NCBI GenBank assembly: GCA_003448675.1
Contig: DLXZ01000084.1
Span: forward strand, 1 to 6,639
Source: Porticoccaceae bacterium
GTDB lineage: Bacteria > Pseudomonadota > Gammaproteobacteria > Pseudomonadales > Porticoccaceae
Direction: 5' to 3'
Length of the DNA stretch: 6,639 nucleotides
Shown here: one piece after another, positions 1-4,879 of the stretch
How the letters are laid out: every line of letters starts with the position of its first letter
Numbering within the stretch: position 1 is the stretch's first letter
The notes under the pieces: model-generated
Databases searched by the model: none
What the model saw: the letters and a program-made list of their open reading frames with translations, nothing else
Told to the model about the DNA's origin: nothing
Made by a program: the position numbers and the translations under genes

Positions 1-87
1 GGATCACTTGTAGTGTATTTATTTTTTTTTTTTTTAACAAGAGAGGGGGGGAATCGGTGGTTCAGGTGTGACTGGAGTTCCGACGCT
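1..87. other. Probable sequencing-adapter / chimeric contig end
   Basis: Positions 22-35 are an uninterrupted run of 14 T. Positions 36-67 are a 32-base degraded G-rich stretch, and positions 68-85 read GTGACTGGAGTTCCGACG, which differs from the start of the Illumina TruSeq read-2 adapter (GTGACTGGAGTTCAGACG) at one base. The 32 bases between the T run and the match equal the length of a P7 sequence (24) plus an 8-base index, although the P7 part is only weakly recognisable. The translation across it contains CDWSSDA, close to the DWSSDV string known from adapter-derived false proteins. The order poly-T, P7, index, read-2 primer is the layout of a flow-cell oligo. I infer that this end is artefactual; bases 1-21 cannot be placed. 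Confidence 0.75.
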
Positions 88-927
88 GGCAACGAGGTGC
101 CGGTACAAACGGCGGAATGGGAACTTTCGGCAAATAATACAAATAGCGTTGCTGCTTCTGATATTTGGCCTGTCCAGGAAATTGAGTCCTCGGAGCAGGC
201 TCCGGTTTCACCAGGTAATGTATATGAAGCCGTTGGTGAAAGTTCGCCTGAAATAGCATCTACCGACCATCCAGTTGCTGTGCCCGATGTGAAGAAAGGG
301 GCACACAATGACAGTGGCTTTCACGAGAAAATCATCTTCGATAGTTCACCAGGAAATACCGGTGAAATACTATCAGGTGGTGTGAACACACCAGTTGGTG
401 GGAAGCCATCCTCTTCAGCGCTGGTATTTGAAACGGCACCGATCGATGATGCATCTGTGAGCGAAGGCTACCTATCTATGCAGTCCGAATATGAGCAGGC
501 CAATTCGCGGCAGTCGACTACTCTGGTGGATAGCGTTCGTACTGATGTTGTCGACGGAGTGAGTGTAACGACTCCAGGTGCCCAAGGTGGTCGAGCACAA
601 AATATTGTTGATCCAGAGGTGAGCGGAGAAATTGAAGATCCTGTGGGTAATGTCACGGGAGATGCTTTTGAGGAATCCAGCGGGACCAATCAACAGGTGC
701 AGCATTTCCGGGAACTTCCCTATGACGTTCAGCGAGAGCTACCCTCTATTAGTTATTCAGTACATCTATATTCGCAACTGCGCGAGAACCGGATGGTGAA
801 AATCGACGGGATGATGCGTCGAGAGGGGGATACGGTAAGCCCGGGGTTGGTTTTGCAGGAAATTACTGCTGAAGGGGCAATTTTTACTTTCAGAGGACAT
901 GAGTTTCGTGTCCCGGTCCATGGTTGA
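88..927 (+). CDS. gspB: Type II secretion system protein GspB, C-terminal part (5' truncated)
   Basis: GspB (ExeB) is an inner-membrane periplasmic protein that works with the ATPase GspA to assemble or stabilise the GspD outer-membrane secretin of the type II secretion system. The last 73 codons (706-924) form the recognisable domain: LPYDVQRELPSISYSVHLYS, then NRMVKIDGMMRREGD, then a closing FRGHEFRVPV strand, which is the pattern of the T2SS GspB C-terminal family. Upstream, about 200 residues are low-complexity, rich in Ser, Gly, Glu, Val and Thr, as expected for the linker crossing the periplasm. The cytoplasmic N-terminus and single membrane helix usual in the family are absent. The frame stays open back to an ATG at 13, but bases up to about 87 look like sequencing adapter, so that start is not believable and the true 5' end is missing. 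gspA would be expected just upstream. It converges with the metalloprotease gene. Confidence 0.8.
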   Translation, partial: GNEVPVQTAEWELSANNTNSVAASDIWPVQEIESSEQAPVSPGNVYEAVGESSPEIASTDHPVAVPDVKKGAHNDSGFHEKIIFDSSPGNTGEILSGGVNTPVGGKPSSSALVFETAPIDDASVSEGYLSMQSEYEQANSRQSTTLVDSVRTDVVDGVSVTTPGAQGGRAQNIVDPEVSGEIEDPVGNVTGDAFEESSGTNQQVQHFRELPYDVQRELPSISYSVHLYSQLRENRMVKIDGMMRREGDTVSPGLVLQEITAEGAIFTFRGHEFRVPVHG

Positions 928-936
928 GATGGGTAA

Positions 937-951
937 GCTCGCTTTGCGAGT
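937..951. other. Small hairpin after gspB stop
   Basis: CTCGC (938-942) and GCGAG (946-950) form a perfect five-base-pair stem with a TTT loop, starting ten bases after the gspB stop codon. It is followed by TCATACC rather than a T tract, so it does not meet the pattern of an intrinsic terminator. It might protect or pause the transcript; I assign no firm role. Confidence 0.3.
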
Positions 952-1135
952 CATACCGGAAGATCGATGCAAGGTAGTGCCTCTGGTTCTCTCGTTACAC
1001 CGTAGTTCTAGCTGTGACGTGCTTGCCTTCGAGTGACTGAAGTATATATTTTAAAGCTCTTTGGTAGTTTATTTGTTAGCGCTAGCAGTGCCTCTCTCAT
1101 GGCCAATTCCGGCGAAACTATATGGTGACGACAAT

Positions 1136-1162
1136 AAAAAAGGCGGCTTTTCAGCCGCCTTT
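1136..1162 (-). terminator. Intrinsic terminator of the metalloprotease gene
   Basis: Positions 1139-1148 (AAAGGCGGCT) pair perfectly with 1153-1162 (AGCCGCCTTT) around a four-base loop. Read on the minus strand, the ten-base-pair stem is followed by six T (1141-1136) and then ATTG. It lies 22 bases beyond the metalloprotease stop codon, the right place and direction to end that transcript. Read on the plus strand the stem is followed only by TTTATGG, so it would stop gspB transcription less well, though it may work partly in both directions. Confidence 0.9.
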
Positions 1163-1183
1163 ATGGTTGAAGCTGCCTCGTAG

Positions 1184-3556
1184 TTAGCAGCCTCTTTTCG
1201 GATGACACTTGCCGCCACCATTGCCGCCATCGTCTTTGTTGCCACCACCGATGGATACGTTGATGGTTGCAGAGGCGCTGCTGTAGCCATCGCTAATAGT
1301 ATAGGTTAGCGTGTCGTTTCCGCGCTTTCTGCCAGCAGTGTAGGTTACAACGTTGCCTGATAAGCTGACGCTGCCTTTGTTTGCGGGGCTAACATCCAGA
1401 ACAATCAGTGTATCGCCTTCGGGATCACTGTCGTTAGCGAGTACCGGAATCTGGACACTATTACCCGTGGCAACTGAAGCAGCATCGTTGACGGCGGAAG
1501 GCGGGCTATTGAATTCTTCTACGGTAACCAGAACATCCGCGGAGGCTGTATCGCCAAAGGCGTCTGCTACGGTGTAGGTAAAGGTATCCGATCCGGAAAA
1601 GTCAGCATTTGGTGTGTACACGACACTGTTGCCTGAAATAGTGGTAGAGCCATTCACTCCCTGGGTTACGCTCTCAATATGCAGGGTGTCACCCTCGGGG
1701 TCATTATCGTTGTTCAACACGGGAATCGATAGCTGGGAGCCTTCATTCGTTGTGGCAGAGTCGTTGACTGCAGTTGGTGGCTCGTTGATTGGTGTCGTGG
1801 TGCTTGCAGTCATGCTTGGCGCCGTGACGTTGTTGGAAGGATCCCTGGCGACTACCTGAAAACTGTAGGTGGTATCAGCTGACAGGTTGCTGGCGGTATA
1901 CGCCGGACTGGATTGCCAGTCGCTAGTGGAGCAGTTAGCGCCCCCGGCAACGCAGGTAAATTGATATTCCACTGAACCGGAATCATCGGTAGCCGTTGTT
2001 GCGGTCATATCAATCGTGCTGCGATCGATAGCAAACGGTGACATAGCCCAGGTCATTGGATTGGGATTAGGTGCGGTCAGATCTTCTTCGCCCTCGGCGT
2101 TTGCCACTGTCCCGTTTATGAAATACTGGCCATGACTGGCGTAGTCGGAGTAAGGTGATGCATCACTTCCCACGCCAGTGATTTCCAGGTAGTAACGGCC
2201 CGCAGGCACGTTTGTAAGTATGTGTGCGGAGGTGTCACTCGCTGAGTCGCTAACAGCCACAACGTTCGTTTCACTCAGCAGCGTTAGCTGAATGTCCAGG
2301 TTTGCGCCGCGTTTATTGGTGCGATAGTAGGCATCCCACGCAGGATTGACGTTGACTTCGATGCTTCCTCCGCCGGTGACGAAGGTAAATGTATCAACAT
2401 CATTACTATCTTCAATCACGCCTTTATTTTGCGGGTAAAAGTTGTCGGGATCCGTCTCGGGGTTACTGACTTCGATTAGTGTGCCGCCGCTGATTACCAG
2501 TTCGGTCGCCAAGTTGCGAGTATCACTATGGTCGTCAACGCGCAGGTCGAGGTGACCGGTGATGATCTCAATATCGTCCTGGGTCTGGGTTGCCCCCGGG
2601 TATTCACCTCTGCTCCATTGAGTAACATTGTTGTAGTACCCGTTACCCATAATGGGCGCCCACGATACATACCCGGAGCCATGCCCCGCATAGTAACTGG
2701 AGCTGCCCGAACCGTCATGGGACAGTCCCAGATTGTGTCCAGCTTCATGAGAGGCCGCTTCGGCAATGTAGCTGGCTGTGTTCAGCAGGTTGTCGTAGTA
2801 AACGAGGGCAGGGGAATAATAATCGAAGTCGGAACGTCCCCACACTCCCACGTAGGCTACACCACCGGCGCCCTGGGAAGGCATGGCCTGCCCGAGTGCA
2901 TCGGTATCTTGCGTAATGAGCACGTGGCCGGTGTTGTTGTCGAAACTAGCGGGTTCTTCGGTGGTTACGTCAACGTCAAAGGCCGCGAAATCCTCTGCAA
3001 TCCGGTGCCAGATTTCCTGTATTTGCGCGCGTTCGTAATCTGAAAACGTGTTTTCATCACCTTCAGTGTTAAAAGGAACCGCGTGATAGGTGTCCTCGCC
3101 CCAGTAGTTCCACGCGGTGCCAGTAATTTGGTGACCATCGAAATCCAGGTATAGAACTTTGCTTGAACCCGGATTGCTGTGTAGCGTAAAAACATCGCTC
3201 GCCGTTTCCGCAGTGGGTTCGTTGTCAGTGTCGACGGGTGAGTTGGCGAATTCGTGATTGGCATCGGGTAATTTTGTGTCCTCGTAAAAAACCGCGCCCT
3301 GATCGTCAATGTTAATGAATTCGAGATCGCTCTCATGGAATGAGAACCGATTTAACCAATTCAGCGCCTGCTCCTGGGCAGGGATGGGCAGGGATTCGAT
3401 TTTTTCCTTTACTCGGCCTGGGGGAAGTTCACGCAGGCCAAAGGGCTTTCCATCGCCAAATACACGGCCCTGCGGATCGGCGGAGAATCCCGATTGAGTG
3501 ATTAGCGCGAGAAGTAAGCCCGCGGCGAACTGTCTGAGTAAGGTATTTACCGGCAT
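1184..3556 (-). CDS. Secreted multidomain metzincin-type zinc metalloprotease
   Basis: Predicted exported zinc endopeptidase of 790 residues. The start is the ATG at 3556 because AAGGGG lies seven bases upstream; an in-frame ATG at 3583 has no such site and would spoil the signal peptide. Residues 1-26 look like a signal peptide (LLRQFAAGLLLALITQSG, cleavage near GFSA). Residues 137-141 read LDFDG, opening the catalytic domain. HEAGHNLGLSHD at 270-281 gives the metzincin zinc ligands H270, H274 and H280 with catalytic E271, and APIMG places a Met-turn at M303. Then follow a PPC-like beta domain (about 386-485), an FN3-like domain (about 495-590), two cadherin-like Ig repeats starting PPTAVND and PPSAVND (593-679, 685-769), and a Gly/Asp/Asn-rich tail ending KCHPKRGC. 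No canonical propeptide was recognised between 27 and 125. Export by Sec and then type II secretion is inference, as is the substrate (extracellular protein). The exact peptidase family is not assigned. Confidence 0.9.
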   Translation of the reverse strand: MPVNTLLRQFAAGLLLALITQSGFSADPQGRVFGDGKPFGLRELPPGRVKEKIESLPIPAQEQALNWLNRFSFHESDLEFINIDDQGAVFYEDTKLPDANHEFANSPVDTDNEPTAETASDVFTLHSNPGSSKVLYLDFDGHQITGTAWNYWGEDTYHAVPFNTEGDENTFSDYERAQIQEIWHRIAEDFAAFDVDVTTEEPASFDNNTGHVLITQDTDALGQAMPSQGAGGVAYVGVWGRSDFDYYSPALVYYDNLLNTASYIAEAASHEAGHNLGLSHDGSGSSSYYAGHGSGYVSWAPIMGNGYYNNVTQWSRGEYPGATQTQDDIEIITGHLDLRVDDHSDTRNLATELVISGGTLIEVSNPETDPDNFYPQNKGVIEDSNDVDTFTFVTGGGSIEVNVNPAWDAYYRTNKRGANLDIQLTLLSETNVVAVSDSASDTSAHILTNVPAGRYYLEITGVGSDASPYSDYASHGQYFINGTVANAEGEEDLTAPNPNPMTWAMSPFAIDRSTIDMTATTATDDSGSVEYQFTCVAGGANCSTSDWQSSPAYTASNLSADTTYSFQVVARDPSNNVTAPSMTASTTTPINEPPTAVNDSATTNEGSQLSIPVLNNDNDPEGDTLHIESVTQGVNGSTTISGNSVVYTPNADFSGSDTFTYTVADAFGDTASADVLVTVEEFNSPPSAVNDAASVATGNSVQIPVLANDSDPEGDTLIVLDVSPANKGSVSLSGNVVTYTAGRKRGNDTLTYTISDGYSSASATINVSIGGGNKDDGGNGGGKCHPKRGC
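1250..1780 (-). repeat. Tandem cadherin-like Ig repeats in the metalloprotease
   Basis: Two homologous modules, encoded at 1520-1780 and 1250-1504, lie head to tail. Both start PPxAVND, share IPVLxNDxDPEGDTL in the middle and end in a TYTxxD strand before an alternating Val/Thr edge strand. This is the pattern of the bacterial cadherin-like / VCBS-type Ig modules. The DNA copies have clearly diverged, so this is an old duplication and not a recent one. The second copy carries a basic RKRGNDT segment where the first has DFSGSDT. Confidence 0.8.
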
Positions 3557-3563
3557 GTCAACA

Positions 3564-3569
3564 CCCCTT
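3564..3569 (-). promoter_or_regulatory. Shine-Dalgarno that decides the metalloprotease start
   Basis: On the minus strand AAGGGG occupies 3569-3564 with a seven-base spacer to the ATG at 3556. The upstream ATG at 3583 is preceded by GATTCAGTCATTAA, which has no purine-rich site. The internal start also places the positively charged arginine and hydrophobic core at the usual distances for a signal peptide. Confidence 0.75.
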
Positions 3570-3593
3570 GGTGATCTGTTCATTTAATGACTG

Positions 3594-3623
3594 AATCTAT
3601 CGACTGCTTCAGTTGGGAGACAA
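3594..3623 (-). promoter_or_regulatory. Candidate sigma-70 promoter of the metalloprotease gene
   Basis: Minus-strand TTGTCT (3623-3618) and TAGATT (3599-3594) each match the -35 and -10 consensus at four of six positions, with an 18-base spacer. Transcription would start near 3587, leaving a leader of about 30 bases before the ATG at 3556 and only about four before the ATG at 3583, which again favours the inner start. Both boxes are modest, so this is tentative. Confidence 0.35.
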
Positions 3624-4008
3624 ATTAGCATCGCGGGCGTCATTTAGCCGCGAACTGATGCTCACTTGAAAGGTGCCGATATCCTTGGATACCTTCGTTT
3701 AGATGGTTTTGTGAACTGATATGCAGTTCTGAAGCCGGTGTGCGAAATACACAATCCCTGGTCGAGCGGGCCCAATGATTTGTCGCTACGAGGAGTTTAG
3801 TAAATGTGTGGTGGCGCGCTGAGGGGGTAATCCGCCCAACCCTTAGGGACGTCTGGCCGGTGGCGGGTTGCAGGCATGATGCCGAAAGCTTGTATTAGGA
3901 TTGGTGAGCGAACCAGTTAACCCTACAGAACTCCTGACTTAAATGACATAAGAGTCTTCTTCTTAATTGCATTCTCAGTGCCGTGAATGGCATCGTTCTC
4001 ATGGGGGG
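3600..4008. other. Long intergenic stretch with no recognised gene
   Basis: No convincing coding frame or known RNA family was recognised on either strand between the metalloprotease and queD. Only short peptides can be read, for example a 14-codon frame from ATG at 3876 without a good ribosome site. The stretch holds several small dyads: GAACTG-5-CAGTTC (3713-3729), an imperfect GATATCC-TT-GGATACC (3678-3693), GGCATGATGCC (3873-3883) and CCCTTAGGG (3840-3848). GAACTGAT also recurs at 3652-3659 and 3713-3720, 61 bases apart. No T-tracted terminator was found for queD. It may contain an upstream regulatory region for the protease gene or a decayed gene. Confidence 0.5.
3713..3729. promoter_or_regulatory. 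Perfect dyad, possible operator
   Basis: GAACTG and CAGTTC are exact inverted copies separated by five bases (ATATG). The left half plus two bases, GAACTGAT, is found again at 3652-3659, between this dyad and the metalloprotease gene. Such an arrangement could be a full site and a half site for a dimeric regulator about 130 and 70 bases upstream of the candidate transcription start. No regulator is known from the sequence and chance is not excluded. Confidence 0.25.
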
Positions 4009-4365
4009 TTACTCACCCTGGTACACACAACCACTGGTGCAGGTTTCCCTTACCTCCACCTTATTAAGCATCGGTAAATCAGGCAGGAGTTTTACCCATA
4101 TCCAGCGAGCAATATGCTCACTGGTTGGGTTTTCCAGGCCGGGGATATCATTCAGATAACGGTGATCCAGCGCTTGATAAATGGGCTCGCAGGCTTGTTT
4201 GATGTCCCCAAAATCCATCACCCAGCCGCTTCGGTCTTTGACAGGTCCGCTGACGTATACGGTGACGTGAAACGAGTGCCCATGGAGCCTTTTGCACTTG
4301 TGATTATCGGCCACATGAGGAAGCATGTGAGCCGCTTCAAAAGTGAAGGATTTGAAGATTTCCAT
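4009..4365 (-). CDS. queD: 6-carboxy-5,6,7,8-tetrahydropterin synthase QueD
   Basis: QueD converts 7,8-dihydroneopterin triphosphate to 6-carboxytetrahydropterin, the first committed step toward preQ0 and queuosine; it is a cytoplasmic zinc enzyme of the 6-pyruvoyl-tetrahydropterin synthase family. The 118-residue length is normal for the bacterial form. Visible motifs are FEAAHMLP (zinc ligand H13), CKRLHGHSF (catalytic C24, zinc ligands H28 and H30), the ALDHRYLND segment with D67/H68, PTSEHIA, and the substrate-binding glutamate in VEVRETCTSGC (E106). All key residues are present. The ATG at 4365 is retained because the following MEIFKSFTFEAAH matches the family N-terminus, although no Shine-Dalgarno is visible before it. 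The gene is transcribed away from the tRNA-Val/tRNA-Asp operon, with 137 bases between them. No other queuosine gene is in the window. Identification is firm. Confidence 0.95.
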   Translation of the reverse strand: MEIFKSFTFEAAHMLPHVADNHKCKRLHGHSFHVTVYVSGPVKDRSGWVMDFGDIKQACEPIYQALDHRYLNDIPGLENPTSEHIARWIWVKLLPDLPMLNKVEVRETCTSGCVYQGE

Positions 4366-4395
4366 TAGCGAAAACGGGTAGTGTGGGCGCGGGAG

Positions 4396-4401
4396 ATAAT
4401 A
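4396..4401 (-). promoter_or_regulatory. Candidate -10 element for queD
   Basis: Minus-strand TATTAT (4401-4396) differs from TATAAT at one base and lies 31 bases upstream of the queD start codon. No good -35 box is found at the usual 16-18-base distance (the region reads near GTACTT). Transcription from here would give a leader of about 24 bases. Tentative. Confidence 0.3.
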
Positions 4402-4459
4402 CCGCCACGACCCAGCTAAGTACAGCTATCTCATTTGAGCATAATGAGCGAGAATCCGT

Positions 4460-4487
4460 TTGACAGTGATCCCGATTTAGGTAGAAT
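4460..4487 (+). promoter_or_regulatory. Sigma-70 promoter of the tRNA-Val/tRNA-Asp operon
   Basis: A perfect TTGACA (4460-4465) and TAGAAT (4482-4487, five of six) are separated by 16 bases. The bases just after the -10 box are GCGCG, a GC-rich discriminator of the kind found at stringently controlled stable-RNA promoters. The start of transcription would fall about eight to ten bases before the first tRNA. Confidence 0.75.
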
Positions 4488-4502
4488 GCGCGTCTCTCAT
4501 TT

Positions 4503-4578
4503 GGGTGGTTAGCTCAGTTGGGAGAGCGACGGCCTTACAAGCCGTAGGTCACAGGTTCGACCCCTGTACCACCCACCA
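4503..4578 (+). tRNA. tRNA-Val (anticodon UAC)
   Basis: The 76-base gene folds as a cloverleaf. The acceptor GGGTGGT (4503-4509) pairs with ACCACCC (4568-4574), followed by discriminator A and an encoded CCA (4576-4578). The anticodon stem ACGGC/GCCGT holds the loop CTTACAA, giving anticodon TAC, which reads GUN valine codons when U34 is modified. The D-arm AGCTCAGTTGGGAGAGC and the TTCGA of the T-loop are canonical. It is the first gene of a two-tRNA operon. Confidence 0.97.
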
Positions 4579-4584
4579 TGCTTC

Positions 4585-4661
4585 GGACCGGTAGTTCAGC
4601 TGGTTAGAATGCCGGCCTGTCACGCCGGAGGTCGCGGGTTCGAGTCCCGTCCGGTCCGCCA
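4585..4661 (+). tRNA. tRNA-Asp (anticodon GUC)
   Basis: The 77-base gene has the acceptor GGACCGG (4585-4591) paired perfectly with CCGGTCC (4651-4657), discriminator G and encoded CCA (4659-4661). The anticodon stem CCGGC/GCCGG holds the loop CTGTCAC, giving GTC. The T-arm GCGGGTTCGAGTCCCGT closely matches bacterial tRNA-Asp. It lies six bases after tRNA-Val and must be cotranscribed with it. G34 of this tRNA is a queuosine site, which connects it to the adjacent divergent queD. Confidence 0.97.
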
Positions 4662-4672
4662 GTTGTATATCC

Positions 4673-4699
4673 AAAGGTTCCTTATTAGGAGCTTTTCTT
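4673..4699 (+). terminator. Intrinsic terminator of the tRNA operon
   Basis: AAAGGTTCC (4673-4681) pairs with GGAGCTTTT (4688-4696) as a nine-base-pair stem with two G-U pairs and a six-base loop (TTATTA). The T-rich tail TTTTCTT overlaps the end of the stem. It starts 12 bases after the CCA of tRNA-Asp, the expected place for the end of the tRNA transcript. Confidence 0.65.
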
Positions 4700-4806
4700 G
4701 TGTCACTTTTCCTTATTTCTGCCCCGCTCGATTAACGACGGTTCTTCGGTAAGTGTTGGCGAAAAAACTATCAATTGCGCTTTGGTGTTTGTCGTTTAAA
4801 CGGGCT

Positions 4807-4823
4807 GGGGAAGCATCCTCCCC
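4807..4823. other. Hairpin downstream of the LVIVD gene
   Basis: GGGGA (4807-4811) and TCCCC (4819-4823) form a five-base-pair stem with a seven-base loop, 57 bases past the stop codon of the minus-strand LVIVD gene. Read in that gene's direction it is followed by AGCCCG and not by T residues, so it is at best a weak or Rho-type end of transcription. A perfect ten-base palindrome CGTTTAAACG lies just beyond (4793-4802). Nothing else was found between the tRNA terminator and this gene. Confidence 0.25.
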
Positions 4824-4879
4824 TTGTGTGCTGAGAATGTTTATGAACTGTTTGCACGCGCCGCTAGCGTATCTGGATT

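Noticed and set aside
1..7. GGATCAC at the very start resembles the 3' end of 16S rRNA
   Set aside because: Only seven bases match, the anti-Shine-Dalgarno CCTCC does not follow and no rRNA sequence surrounds it.
976..1095. AGTGCCTCT occurring at 976-984 and 1087-1095
   Set aside because: A nine-base direct repeat without flanking similarity is too short to treat as an attachment site or a mobile-element trace.
2528..3043. Plus-strand open frame of 171 codons inside the metalloprotease gene
   Set aside because: It lies fully antisense to a region with an intact metzincin motif and clear domain structure, and its translation resembles no known family; it is a shadow of the real gene.
2965..3336. 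Second minus-strand frame within the metalloprotease gene
   Set aside because: It overlaps the real frame in another phase, has a biased composition (Thr, Arg, Pro, Asn) and no start signal.
3876..3920. Fourteen-codon peptide frame from ATG at 3876
   Set aside because: There is no convincing ribosome site, the frame is short enough to arise by chance and no attenuator structure follows.
4114..4368. Plus-strand frame of 84 codons over queD
   Set aside because: queD is intact with all catalytic residues on the other strand; no ribosome site or homology supports the opposite frame.
4503..4879. tRNA genes as an integration site for a genomic island
   Set aside because: No integrase gene, no repeated tRNA 3' end and no mobile-element gene are in the window; the operon has its own terminator and looks undisturbed.
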